The position numbers and the translations under genes were made by a program. Shown here piece after piece: positions 9,581 to 21,881 of a DNA stretch of 64,000 nucleotides. Numbering within the stretch: position 1 is the stretch's first letter; each line of letters begins with the position of its first letter. The stretch is from Adiantum capillus-veneris. Its lineage: Eukaryota > Streptophyta > Polypodiopsida > Polypodiales > Pteridaceae. The stretch spans positions 12,264,412 through 12,328,411 of the forward strand of contig CM043965.1 in the NCBI GenBank assembly GCA_014529385.2. The letters are read 5' to 3'. The notes beneath the pieces are model-generated. The model saw only the letters and a list, made by a program, of their open reading frames with translations. It ran no database searches and was not told where the DNA came from.

Positions 9581-12056
9581 TAGCCCAAGATTGTTTGAAG
9601 GTCTACCACCTGTTCAAGCTAGCTCCATTGAAAGAAGTTATCTCTATTGTTTCAAGGTCAATGTGTGAATGGCATGTAGCTACTTTGTTTACTACCATGG
9701 ATGGTTTGGGACAAAGGTCCACCATTTGTCCAACCTACTATCCATTGTGTCATGGAGGCTTTAGCACAAGGTGGTTCCAAGCTAGCTCTATTGAAAGAAT
9801 CTATCTCTATTATTTGAAGATCAATGTGTGAATGGAGTGTAACTTCTATGTTTATTACCATGGATAGTAATGGGGCAAAGGTCCACCACTTGTCCATCCT
9901 ACTATCCATTGTGTTATGGAAGTTTTAGCCTAGGGTGGTGTGAAAGTGGACCACCTATTCAAGCTATCTCTATTATTTCAAGGTCAATGTGTGAATTGAG
10001 TGTAGCTACTATATCTATTACCATGGATGGTTTGGGGCATAGGTCCAACACTTCTCCAATCTATTGTCCCTTGTGTTATGGTGGGTTTAGTCCAAGGTGG
10101 TTTAAGAGTTCACCACCTGTCTAAGCTAGCTCTATTCAATAGTCCTATGTCAATTTTTTGAAGGTCAATGTGTGAATGGAGTGTAGCTACTATGTATACT
10201 ACAATTGATGGTCTCGGGTAGAGGTCCACCACTTGTCCAACCTACTATCCCTTGTTTTATAAAACTTTTAGCCCAAGGTGGTTTGAATTTCCACCATCTG
10301 TCCAAGCTAGCTCTATTGATAGAAGCTATCTCTATTGTTTGAAGGTCAATGTGTAAATGGAGTGTAGCTACTATTTCGCTACCAGGGATGGTTTGGGGCA
10401 GAGATCCACCACTTGTCCAACCTACTAACCATTGTGTAATGCAAGGTTTAGCCTAAGGTTGTTTGAAGGTCCACCACCTATCCAAGCTAGCTCTTTTTAA
10501 AAAAGCTATCTCTATTGTTTGAAGATCAATGTATGCATGGAGTGTAACTACTATTTTTACTACCATGGATGGATTGGGGCATAGGTCCATTACTTGTCTA
10601 GCCTATTAACAATTCTGTTATGGAGGTTCTATCCCAAGGTGGTTTGAAGGTCTACCACCTATCGAAGCTATCTCTATTGAATAGTCCTCTCTCTATCTGA
10701 TAGCGTGGATGGTTTGGGGTAGAGGTCCAACACTTGTCCAACCCACTTTCCATTGTGTTCTCGAGGTTTTATCCCAAGGTGGTTTGAAGGTCTAGCACCT
10801 GTCGAAGCTAGATCTATTGAAAGAATCTATCTCTATTGTTTGAAGATCAATTTCTAAATGGAGTGTAGCTACTATTCTTAATACCATGTGTGGTTGGGAC
10901 AGAGGTTCACCACTTGTCTAACCTACTAATCATTGTGTTACGGAGATTTTAGCCCAAGGTTGTCTAAAGGTCCACCATCTCGCCAAGCTAGTTCTAGTGA
11001 AAGAAGCTATCTCTATTGTTGTAAGGTCAATGTGTGAATGGAGTGTAGCTACTATGTTTACTACCATGTATGGTTTTGGGTAGAGTTCCACCACTTGTCC
11101 AACCTACTAACCATTGTGTTATAGAGTTTTTAGCCCCAAAATGGTTTGAAGGTCCACCACTTGTCCAACCTAGCTCTATTGAAGTCCTATCTCTACTATG
11201 ATAGCACGGATGGTTTTGGGTAGAGGTCCAATACTTGTCCAACCTACTATCCATTGTTTTATGGAGGTCTTAGCCCAAGGTGGTTTGAAGGTCCACCACC
11301 TGTCCAAGCTAGCTCTATTTGATAGTCCTATCTCTATAGTTCAAAGGTCAATGTATGAATGGAGTGTAGCTACCATGTTTACTCCCATGGATGGTTTGGG
11401 GCATAGGTCCATCACTTGTCCAACCTAATTAGCATTGTGTTATGGAGGCTTTAGCCCAAGGTGGTTTGAAGGTCCACCACTTGTCCAACCTGGCTCTATT
11501 GAATAGTCATATCTCTACGGTGATAACATGGATGGTTTTGGGTAAAGGTCCAACACTTTTCCAATCTACTATCCATTGTGCTATGGAGGTTTTAGCCCAA
11601 GGTGGTTTGAAGTTCCACCACATGTCCAAGCTAGATCTATTCAATAGTCCTATCTCTATTGTTTGAAGGTCAATGTGTGAATGGAGTGTCGCTACTATGT
11701 TTACTACCATGGATGGTCTAGGGTAGAGGTCCACAACTTCCTCAACCTACTACATGGAGGCTTTAGCACAAGGTGGTTTGAAGTTCCAACACCTTTCCAA
11801 GCTAGCTATACTGAAATAAGATATATCTATTGTTTCAAGGTCAATGTGTGAATGGAGTGTACCTTCTATGTTTACTACCATGGATGGTTTGAAACAGAGG
11901 TCCACCACTTGTCCAACCTACTATCCACTGTGTCATGGACTCTTTAGCCCAAGGTAGTTTGAAGGTCCACCACCTCTTCAATCTAGATCTACTGGAACAA
12001 GCTAACTTTGTTGTTTCATGGTCAATGTGTAAATGGAGTGTAGCTACTATGTCTAT
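9581..12056. repeat. Tandem satellite A, ~180 bp and ~140 bp monomers (block 1)
   Basis: Degenerate tandem units contain gtccaccacttgtccaacc, ccaaggtggtttgaagg, agctagctctattga and tgtgaatggagtgtagc. Successive anchor positions (about 9718, 9884, 10042, 10224, 10404, 10586, 10728, 10910, 11088, 11226, 11408, 11548, 11728, 11906) give mostly ~170-182 bp spacings, with three of ~140 bp. The short units lack about 40 bp around the gaatggagtgtagc segment and instead carry a gatagcatggatgg junction. Divergence between units is substantial, so this is an older array. The same family returns at 19520, 24785 and 28216. Confidence 0.9.
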
Positions 12057-13532
12057 TGATGGCGGGAAAAAGAGCAGTGCAATCGGGTGGCCTCCATACT
12101 CGTGCACACTCCACAAACCACGCCTCATGCAAACAAGCAAAGAACAAAACAAAGGGGGCACCACCCTAAATTAAGAGGTTTAGGGACCTCACACATAGTG
12201 CACATAGGCAAGTGAGACTTCTGGCATTATGATGGCATCAAAACATATGACAAAACACATAGAGACGAAGCTTAGGGACCTTATGTAGCGTATATATACA
12301 CAAGACATCAGCTTAACAATACAATGGTATCTGATCATACATAACAAGGATATAGAGAAGCAAGCCAAGGATGGCATAATCCCTTGTCAAAAACAATCAA
12401 CCCAACAAGTAGGTATGATCCTACTAGCAACACATCAATACCTTAGAGAATGATGGCGAGGATGGTGGCCATGGAGCATGAGAGAAGACTCCTTATTTAG
12501 GTTTTAGGGCTAGTAATGTAGCATACTAGAGGGAGAGAGAGAGAGATGGAGAGAGAGTAGAGCTCCATCCATAGCTCCTCGTTGTGAGCAATGTCGTCAT
12601 AGCTTCATTGCTTGGTGAAGTGGGTGAAGTGATCGTTTTGAGTGAGAGAAGGCCTCCTTATATAGGTTTCTGAGAGGGTTTAGGATTAGGGATAAACATG
12701 CTTAAATCCGCTGATTGGGGTTACTTTTTGCTTAGGGTGGTCAACAGATTGAGGTCACCTGATATGTCATCATCAAGATATTCTATAGAGTGATGTGAGA
12801 GGGGAGGATAAATGCTGATTTTTCTGATTGTGACACATGGGGATAAGGCCTTGACCAGCATTTAAGAGCAGGTAGGTGGTTGTTGAAACTGGAGGTTCTG
12901 CACATGTCAGGGGGGGACCTGCTGGGTCCTCCTAAATATCAAATTCTCAAAAAATCCTCAACCATGGCTTCTTTTGACATGTGTTCTTTGAAAAAATCAG
13001 CATGTCTCTTTTCAACTCAAAAGTCTTTATCCCTGTTGACTCACCTTTACCATAAGATTTTCTCCTTTTCTCCTCCTGTAACTGCATTGTTGATGCCCAA
13101 TCACTACTTTTAGTAACAGTGAACTGTTACCTACCAAATACTTATGGTGCAGTAAAAAATATTTACCATGGGTAAAAAAAGTTACTGTAGGTAAAAAGTG
13201 ATTTGTATTTACCATGTAGGTGAAAAATATTTACTGTCGGTAAAAAAGTGAAAACGGAGTATGCTGTGTTGTGAGTCCACACGAACATCCTCGTGTAAAT
13301 TTCACTAGAAATTCAAACCTAGAATGGGCTATTCTCTAAGATATAGGTTGTAGGCATGCATAAGAGCTCGTTCCCACGTATCTTCTGTCCATGGCACTTT
13401 TTACTCTTTGGTGCTTGTGAAGTAGATTTTTCTTCTCTTTCGAGATCCCTTGGACTAGAGTATCCTCATCTCCCCAACAACTGACTGTGCCTTTATTGCA
13501 TCTTCAGAAGGGGTCCTAAAAACCATGCATAA
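12057..13532 (-). repeat. 3' LTR of the gag-PR gypsy element
   Basis: 1476 bp, matching 18025-19519. The terminal CA has become AA on the internal side. It contains a GA-rich tract near 12530 and a TATA box on the minus strand (TATATAA, RC of 12658-12664). Confidence 0.92.
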
Positions 13533-13550
13533 TATAGCCCTCCCCCTTAA
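13533..13550 (-). promoter_or_regulatory. Polypurine tract
   Basis: On the minus strand, TTAAGGGGGAGGG lies just upstream of the 3' LTR. It is the primer site for plus-strand synthesis and fixes the element's orientation. Confidence 0.85.
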
Positions 13551-13993
13551 GCTAGAGGTATTTGATGCCTCTAGCTGTAGGTTGTGCTACAATAGGGTTC
13601 TCTTGAATACTTACCCACCTGGTACCAATTGAATTTGCCATGTTACTGTTTTCTTGGCTGATGCACCCTGTTTAGTCCTTTCTGATGAATAATTGTATCC
13701 ATCCATGACTAACAAGTGGTCTCCTAGACCCTTAAAAGCCATACCCCATCCATTGTCAATATCCGCTTTCACTGGTAGCATTCTCTTTTTTTCTTTTTTT
13801 CTTCTCTTTTTTTTTTCTTTTTTTTAGGCAACCCCTCGTTGAGCATTCATGCTCAACCATAGTATTGTTTAGGTAAAAGATGACTGTATAGAGAGGATTA
13901 TATAACATAGAGCTATAGACTGCATAAGAAAAATGATAGTATAGTGGCTATATAGATAGGATAGAGATAGAGAAAAAAGCATCTGCTACTGCA

Positions 13994-16666
13994 TCACCCT
14001 CCAGGGTCAAATGGAAAGCTCAAAGCTCCCCCACGCATGGTGTAGAATCCACCTGGATCAAAAGTAAAGCATTGCTCATTGCCATCAACCTGTAAAACAT
14101 GTATATCCAAGCCTTCCTTTGCACTTGTAGGCCAATAGACAGGCCACCCTTCCAGCTCTTTATAGCACGGAGCTTCGTCACCCTGCATCCATAATCCTTC
14201 GTGTCCACTACAAGCATACTTGCCATCACTTGAGAAACCTGAATCATAAGCAGCTATCCTACCATCTGCTACAGAAACCTCCATGGTATAGTCCACTTCA
14301 AAAAAACCTCGCCATTGACACAAAAATATGTGTAAAGCAACCTCCAATAACACATGTATCCATAGCATCACATAACATAGCAAGACCCTGCCATTTGCCT
14401 CCACTTGCTGAATAGCCAAGCAAACCTGATCACTTTTCAAACCTGTATCCAAACCCTCTGTAAACGTCTCCACAACCATCTCTTTATACTCAGAAACATG
14501 ACCTACTAGAGCTTCAACCTGTGCAAATACCTCATCACCAACAAGGTTGACGGCACCTTCCGCTATTTGGATATGGTGTTGGGTTACCGTCACTCCTTTA
14601 ATGTGCTCGTAATCAGTTATAAAGAGGCCAGCATGCTTCTTTAGTATCTGCAAATAGGGTTCTCTCTCTTCTTCTAGTAGGTGCTTAGCTAGCATCTCCT
14701 CTAAGCCTGTGGCTTCTTCCTTGTTTAGAGAGTCTTGACCACCTTCTCCTTCTGGGTTTCGCAATATTATACCCATGACTTCCAAAGAGCTAGCATCCTC
14801 CTCAGATGACTCATCCTCAGATGAAGAGCAGCTGCTTGTGCTCCATTCATCCATAGAAGTCTCCATATCTAGGTCTTGTTGTCTACCCCGCTTCATGTCA
14901 TACACAATTTTTTGTTGCTTGCCACCTACCTTATGATTTGGTCGCAACTCAAGGGAACCTGTCTCCCAATCTTGCCTAGCTTTCATAGCCATAAGCCAAG
15001 TTCTTCCAAGGATTAGCGGATAGCCCTCCCCCTTAGTTGGGATCACATAAGCATCAATTGAGATTGCAACACCAAAAGCTGAAACCTTCACTCCATTAAC
15101 CTTTCCCACACAAGCCACCCTTACATTATTTGCCATCTTAGCTTGTAAGGAAGTTTGCTCGTTTACTTCCAAACCCAACCTGTGCATTAATTTCTCTGTC
15201 ATAACACAAATCTCGGCTCCACCATCTACGTACACATTGGAGACTCGCTGACTCTTAATCTCTGCATCAATGACTGGCACGATATCCTTCATGCCTCTTG
15301 CACTAATAGACCCAACTGACTTTGCCTTAGCCCTCCTGGTGCTGACCATCTTAGACCAGGTTCTACGCATCTTTGGGGAAAGGTGGAGGAGTTGCTGCCA
15401 TGAAATCTTTGGTCCTTGCTTACTCACATCTGCTACCAGGTCGTAAGATATGGATCCTACCCCAAGTGGAAAGTCTTCTACTCCTATGTGCCTCCTTGAC
15501 CTACTCTTCCTTTTCTTGTCTCCTATCACTTGGGAGGAACCCCCATTCCCTTTATCCGGCTCTGAAGCTTCGATTTCATCAGTTCTTTGTCTCCTAACTC
15601 TCTTTATTGGCATGGCAACAACTTCCTCCAGTTTTTCTTTCCCTTTATCCTTACCATTGTCAAGACTTATGACAGAGACAGCCCTGTCCTCCCCTCCCGA
15701 TGGTAGTGGAGGGATCTCTGCTGGTGCTTGTGGTGGTGGAGGAGGGGGTCTCAATATTTGGATTGGTGGAGCCACGTGTGCATTTTGTCCATTTAGTGGC
15801 CTAGCTCGAGGAGTGACTTGCTGGCGAGGAGGCCGTCTTTGATTACCATTTCCTTGATAGCGTCGTGGATGGGAGCAATAATACATGCCGTGACCTACCT
15901 CTCCACAGTTGTAGCAAATGTACTCACGTGCTTGCCTTTGTCCTTCTTGTCTATTTCGTTCATTTCCTAGCTGGGGAGCCCTTACACCTTGAACCAGATT
16001 GATGGACAGGCTCTCTAGTTGATTGGTGATTTGTTGAAGTAATTCTTGTTGAGAGGACTCTTGGTCTGTTGCTCCTGTCCCTTCTACTACCCTTGCCGTA
16101 GGTTGAGCTAGCGGTGGAGGCTCCATTCCCCCTTGTAGTTGAGCTTGGAATTTTAACTTCCTATCCTTCTCCCTTGCATAAGTCATAGCTTTATCAAAGG
16201 TGTCTGGGAATTTACCTTTTACCTTTTCTCGAAGGATGGGGTAAAGCCCTGCCAGGAAATAGTCCTTCTTTAGGCATTTTGGCTCCCTTTCTCCTTCGCC
16301 TAGTGATGCACACCATTTCTCGCACAGGTTGGAAAACTTTCCTTCATAGCTTCTATAGTCATTGGGTGATGTTTGGCGTAGCTCTAAGAGTTGTCTTCAT
16401 ATCTCCTCTGGAGACTCATGGCGGCGAAATTCTTTGATGAAGGCCATCTTTAAGGACTCCCAGTCTCTTCTTTCTTCAGGTGCCAAAGTTTGATACCATA
16501 ATTTTGCACCTTCCCTCAAGACCAAAGGAAAGGCCCTTAACTTAGTAGCTTCGTCATCCCTTCCCGATACCAGAAAGGCCATTTCCAAATTATCCAAAAA
16601 GTCTGGAGCAACCTCCCCAGGCTTACCATAAAAATTAGGGAACGCCATAAGTGAGAGAGTAAACAA
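13994..16666 (-). pseudogene. gag-protease polyprotein with one in-frame stop and an unrecognised C-terminal extension
   Basis: The frame is continuous from 16666 to 13994 except for a single TGA at 16397-16399. The N-terminal part is a retrotransposon gag domain (FYGKPGEVAPDFLDNLEMAF, AKLWYQTLAPEERRDWESL). A CCHC zinc knuckle (CYNCGEVGHGMYYC) lies near 15900 and binds RNA. The aspartic protease region (near 15230) reads YVDGGAEICVMTE and later PLILGRTWL. The usual DSGA/DTGA is DGGA here, which is doubtful for catalysis. A short pre-RT stretch (ITDYEHIKGVTVTQHHI) follows near 14600. Where RT should start the frame runs on for about 185 residues of unrecognised sequence ending in a repeated FDPGG. 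The first methionine is taken as the start, but an earlier start upstream of this window of homology is possible. Confidence 0.85.
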
Positions 16667-16983
16667 TTACACAAACAGCTCCAATTTATTTTAAAATAGA
16701 GTATGGTAATTACAATTTGGAGCTTTAGCACAACTTAGCTCAAAATAGGATGAAGATCGACACATCAAAGGAATGGTAATAGTCTAGTAAGGGTAGAATG
16801 ACAGGATGAGGAGAGCGCAAGATCTCCCCAACTCTCTCGGCTCCAAACAACAGGGCTATTCTTTGCTGATAAAAGATTTTTCTATCAATACAAATATTCA
16901 CACGGATATGACGCACAAAATGGAAAGGAAACATGCGGGGATAATCATTCTCATTATTGGCATCCATACTTACACACAAGAGC

Positions 16984-17568
16984 CTAGCTTAGTTGCACCA
17001 CCTTGGGACCAATGAGCCTGATCAGCCACAGAAGGTCAGCACCTCGGATCACTTCGACTCTTCCTGATGCATCTGTGAAGACGTAAGGCGTGATGGCAAC
17101 ACTTTGTACAATGTTGAGCCTTTTAGCAAGCAACAATTGGATGCTATTACCATAATCAGCATGACGAATGAAAGTGACACCATTAATGTGCAGCACATCA
17201 TCAACTAAGATAGTTTCCTTAGATTGAGATAACTTCTTGCAAATTAGCAGCAAAGGTAGGGCAGGGAGGCTTTTCACCCGGTCTCCAAAGCACTTTGGAC
17301 AATATCCAAAGTGATATTCACGCGGACAGGAGGTTGGCTTGGGATTTGTGGTGTCTGGATTCACAAAGTGCACTGGGAGCACTCACAGACGGGCGGCAAT
17401 CTTGTAGGCAAGCCTTCGCCTCTTTGCTTCAGGAGGATTTAGGGGTGAGAGTCGTGGTTGCAAGTTGGAGGTTGAAGTTGGTTGCTCACTAGCCTTTTTC
17501 TTGCCTGTAGTGGTCATATAATCCCTTATTAATGAGATTAAGCCAAATGTTACCTTACGCTTGAGCAC
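16984..17568 (-). pseudogene. Extra ORF upstream of gag, unknown product
   Basis: A frame of about 195 codons lies between the PBS and gag, broken by one TGA at 17383-17385. Features: a basic N-terminal third (PPEAKRRRLAYKIAARL), a small cysteine cluster (CPREYHFGYCPKCFGD), then a hydrophobic half containing ILVDDVLHINGVTFIRHAD. I do not recognise a domain. Two shorter frames lie further upstream (17770-17555 and 17952-17767, the latter glutamate-rich) with a strong GAA-GTAAGT donor-like site near 17830. The leader could therefore encode a spliced extra protein. It may simply be unselected leader sequence. Confidence 0.4.
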
Positions 17569-17999
17569 CCGCTGCGGCCTTGGGCCACTTAGGTGTAGAG
17601 GTGATCTTCCTCCTCTTAGTCAGCTCCTCAGGAAAGAGAGGTCTGGTGATGCTTTCTCTTCCCTTAATGTGTGTCACAGTACCTTCATGTATGTTGATGT
17701 AGAATATTTCAAGCTCGTGTGCGTTGGAGGTTTCTGGAGCACTCATAGGTTGAGAGGAGAGGTATATCAAGCTCTTATTCTTACTCTCCTTCGTTGGCGA
17801 CGATCACGAACAAGGCATGTAGAAGAACTTACTTCTTGAATTTCAATGACACTGCAACCTGGTAACAAGACCTCGATGAAAGCTTTTAAGGCCTCTAAAG
17901 CCTCCTCCTCTTCTGTTCTCCAATTTGCAAACTCCTCACGCCATTCGTCCATGTTGTAGATTGGACATCTTCATTGCTTGTGAATTGAAGGTCTGTGTA

Positions 18000-18024
18000 A
18001 CCCTCCTCACTGGGGGCACCAAAA
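18000..18024 (-). promoter_or_regulatory. Primer binding site of the gag-PR gypsy element
   Basis: Immediately inside the 5' LTR the minus strand reads TTTTGGTGCCCCCAGTGAGG. A TGG start close to the LTR end is typical of a tRNA-primed site; I cannot name the tRNA. Confidence 0.65.
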
Positions 18025-19519
18025 TGATGGTGGGAAAAAGAGCAGTGCAATCGGGTGGCCTCCATACTCGTGCACACTCCACAAACCACGCCTCATGCAA
18101 ACAAGCAAAGAACAAAACAAAGGGGGCACCACCCTAAATTAAGAGGTTTAGGGACCTCACACATAGTGCACATAGGCAAGTGAGACTTCTGGCATTATGA
18201 TGGCATCAAAACATATGGCAAAACACATAGAGACGAAGCTTAGGGACCTTATGTAGCGTATATATACACAAGACATCAGCTTAACAATACAATGGTATCT
18301 GATCATACATAACAAGGATATAGAGAAGCAAGCCAAGGATGGCATAATCCCTTGTCAAAAACAATCAACCCAACAAGTAGGTATGATCCTACTAGCAACA
18401 CATCAATACCTTAGAGAATGATGGCGAGGATGGTGGCCATGGAGCATGAGAGAAGACTCCTTATTTAGGTTTTAGGGCTAGTAATGTAGCATACTAGAGG
18501 GAGAGAGAGAGAGATGGAGAGAGAGTAGAGCTCCATCCATAGCTCCTCGTTGTGAGCAATGTCGTCATAGCTTCATTGCTTGGTGAAGTGGGTGAAGTGA
18601 TCGTTTTGAGTGAGAGAAGGCCTCCTTATATAGGTTTCTGAGAGGGTTTAGGATTAGGGATAAACATGCTTAAATCCGCTGATTGGGGTTACTTTTTGCT
18701 TAGGGTGGTCAACAGATTGAGGTCACCTGATATGTCATCATCAAGATATTCTATAGAGTGATGTGAGAGGGGAGGATAAATGCTGATTTTTCTGATTGTG
18801 ACACATGGGGATAAGGCCTTGACCAGCATTTAAGAGCAGGTAGGTGGCTGTTGAAACTGGAGGTTCTGCACATGTCAGGGGGGGACCTACTGGGTCCTCC
18901 TAAATATCAAATTCTCAAAAAATCCTCAACCATGGCTTCTTTTGACATGTGTTCTTTGAAAAAATCAGCATGTCTCTTTTCAACTCAAAAGTCTTTATCC
19001 CTGTTGACTCACCTTTACTATAAGATTTTCTGCTTTTCTCCTCCTGTAACTGCATTGTTGATGCCCAATCACTGCTTCTAGTAACAGTGAACTGTTACCT
19101 ACCAAATACTTATGGTGCAGTAAAAAATATTTACCATGGGTACAAAAAGTTACTGTAGGTAAAAAGTGATTTGTATTTACCATGTAGGTGAAAAATATTT
19201 ACTGTAGGTAAAAAATATTTACTGTCGGTAAAAAGTGAAAACGGAGTATGTTGTGCTGTGAGTCCACACGAACATCCTCGTGTAAATTTCACTAGAAATT
19301 CACACCTAGAATGGGCTATTCTGTAAGATATAGGTTGTAGGCATGCATAAGAGCTCGTTCCCACGTATCCTCTGTCCATGGCACTTTTCACTCTTTGGTG
19401 CTTGTGAAGTAGATTTTTCTTCTCTTTCGAGATCCCTTGGACTAGAGTATCCTCATCTCCCCAACAACTGACTGTGCCTTTATTGCATCTTCAGAAGGGG
19501 TCCTAAAAACCATGCATCA
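18025..19519 (-). repeat. 5' LTR of the gag-PR gypsy element
   Basis: 1495 bp, matching 12057-13532. A TATA box on the minus strand (TATATAA, RC of 18626-18632) marks the U3 promoter. An 18 bp tandem duplication of the gtaaaaaatatttactgt motif near 19200 accounts for the length difference. Confidence 0.92.
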
Positions 19520-20700
19520 TCTATTAGCATGGAAGGTTTGGTGCAAAGGTCCACCACTTCTCCAACCTACTATCCATTGTGTTAGGGAGTATTCAACCCA
19601 AGGTGTTTTATTGAAGGTCCACCACATGTCCAAGCTAGATATATTGAAAGAATCTATCTCTATTGTTTCAAGTTTAGTGAAAGAATGGAGTGGAACTAAT
19701 ATGTTTACTACTATGTATGGTTTGGAGTAGAGGTACACCACTTGTTCAACCTACTAAACATTGTGTTATGGAGGTTTTATACCTAAGTGGTTTAAATGTC
19801 CCCCACTTGTCTATTGAAATAATCTATCTCTATTGTTTCAAGGTCAACGTGTGAATGGAGCGGAGCTACTACGTTTACTACCATGGATGGTTTGGGGTAG
19901 AGGTGCACCGATTTCCCAACCAACTAATCATTGTGGTATGGAGGTTTTAGCCCATGGTGGTTTGAAGGTCCACCACATGTCCAAGATAGCTCTATTGAAT
20001 AGTCCTATCTCTATTGTTTCGAGTTGAAAGTTTTAATGGAGTGTAGCTACTATGTTTACTACCATGGATGGTTTGGGGAAGAGGTCTACCACTTGTCCAA
20101 CTTGCTATCCATTCATGTCCAAGCTAGCTCTATTGAAAAGTCCTATCTCTATTGTTTGAAGCTCAATGTGTGAATGGAGTGTAGCTACTATGTCTACTAC
20201 CATGGATGGTTTGGGGTAGAGTTCCACCACCAATTGTCCAACCTACTAACCATTGTGTTACGGAGTTTTTAGCCCATGGTGGTTTGAAGGTCCATCACCT
20301 GTCCAATCTAGCTCTATTGAATAGTACTATCTCTATTGTTTGAAGGTAAAGAAAATAATGGAGTACATCTATAATGTTTACTACCATGGATGGTTTGGGA
20401 CAGAGGTCCACCAATTGTCCAACCTGCTATGCATTATGTTATGGATTTTTTAGCCCTAGGTGGTTTGTAGGTCCAGCACCTCTCCAAGCTAGGTCTATTG
20501 AATACTACTACCTCTATTGTTTGAAGGTCAATGCATGGATGGATGTCTTGTGGTAGAGTTCCACCACCTACCAGCCTATTAACCATTGTGTTCTGGAGGT
20601 TTTAGCCCAAGGTGGTTTGAAGGTCCACCACATGTCCAAGAAAGCTCTATTGAATAGTCATGTCTCTACTGTGATAGCATGGATGGTTTCAGGTAGAGGT
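19520..20700. repeat. Satellite A (block 2)
   Basis: This continues the array of block 1 across the gypsy insertion; the two flanks join at the TCTAT duplication. Units are more degenerate than in block 1, with several truncated monomers, for example near 19800 and 20110. Confidence 0.88.
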
Positions 20701-20904
20701 TGTAACATCCCGAACCCGCCAATACCAAGATGGGGATGGGATCCTTGACAGGTCTCTAGGCCTGATAAAAATCAGAGTCTCTAAACAAGAAAAATACAAG
20801 GAATAAACCTTTACCATTGAGAATGGCTTGGGTCTATATCCTTAGAAGAAGACCTACTCCTCTCTCGCAGCGGAAACGAGACAACGTATTAAAAGTCCAA
20901 AAAA

Positions 20905-21126
20905 TTATTTCGGCCCTATAACTTCCACAAATAGGGCTAAGGTATCCTCAACCAACGCTTTTTTTTCCCAAACATATGTGAGGGCACAACCGCTGGTGCA
21001 CTCCTCTTCCAAGTGAAGATGTTTTCCAAACATTTTTAGTGGGCGGGGATGGATAGTTACCGAACTAATCAGGTCCACCCATCCATGATTGACAACCTTA
21101 GTCAATCCCCACTTACCACCCCACAC
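20905..21126 (-). other. Short conserved reading frame in the LTR (MWGGKWGL type)
   Basis: A 73-codon frame starting MWGGKWGLTKVVNHGWVDLI. The same frame is open in the second LTR copy at 56879-57148, with about two thirds of residues shared. This region is also among the most DNA-conserved parts of the two LTRs, so the frame may be a by-product. No known domain. Confidence 0.35.
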
Positions 21127-21881
21127 TCACACATGATTCATTTATTTTCTAATTACTATCGCATTGTTTTAACATTTAAAATATTGATTTTTTTAACTTT
21201 TCGTCACAGTAATTCCTTCAATCAAGTATTAAAGTTAGTATTGAAAAGCATTCTTTTAACAAATAGACATCTTTAAACTTAAGAGAGGACACTGTCAATC
21301 AAAACATTCTCCATAATAACCATGACCAATACTCTTCTTGTGTCAAGACCACCTAAGGGTCAAAAAATGACACCCATTCCTTATTCACAATCCGGGGTGG
21401 ATAAAACCCCACCCAAGGTTCAGGGTGCCCATACACCAAACCAGTTGCCCATACACCTTGGGTGGATAAAACCCCACCCAAGGTTTAGGGTGCCCATACA
21501 CCAAACCAGTTGCCCATACAATTGGGCGGCTCCCCTAGGATAAAAATGGTATCCTAACTTATGTAGAAACATCAAGACATGATACTGAGTAGAAACTCAT
21601 CGTTCATGGGGGTAATCGACTTATCCATGGCCAGAAAGCCATCATTATCATCAATTTATACCAAGGATTCAGAGGTGTCTTGCAACAAGCTATCTTAAGT
21701 ATGATCAATCATATCTTTCTTAATTCAACCAGTTTTAACCCAAACAGATCTTTCCTACCTCATAAACAAATGCACGTTGGAAGTTACCTTTCGTTTTTGG
21801 TCAATTATTCCTTTTCTGATTCTTCCTCACTCTTTACGTATGCAATGCTAACTTATAAAATAACTTAATCTATTTAAAGAC

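Larger units (their letters stand above)
12057..19519 (-). mobile_element. Non-autonomous Ty3/gypsy LTR element, gag-protease only, TSD TCTAT
   Basis: A complete 7.46 kb insertion into satellite A. The LTRs (12057-13532 and 18025-19519) have ends TGATGCATGG...CCATCA on the minus strand. The 5 bp target duplication TCTAT is present at 12052-12056 and 19520-19524. PBS, PPT and TATA boxes are in place. I count roughly 17 substitutions plus one 18 bp length difference between the LTRs, about 1% divergence, so the insertion is recent relative to everything around it. The internal region (4.5 kb) codes for gag and protease on the minus strand, but no reverse transcriptase, RNase H or integrase is visible. 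It must have depended on enzymes from another element. Confidence 0.92.

Noticed and set aside
9658-12164. Repeated minus-strand frames of the type KWWTFKPPW...GWTSGG in satellite A
   Set aside because: The 180 bp monomer is a multiple of three, so frames stay open by chance; stops and 140 bp units break them, and there is no start or promoter pattern.
12189-12377. Frame also present at 18157-18345
   Set aside because: It lies within the two LTRs and recurs only because the LTRs are copies.
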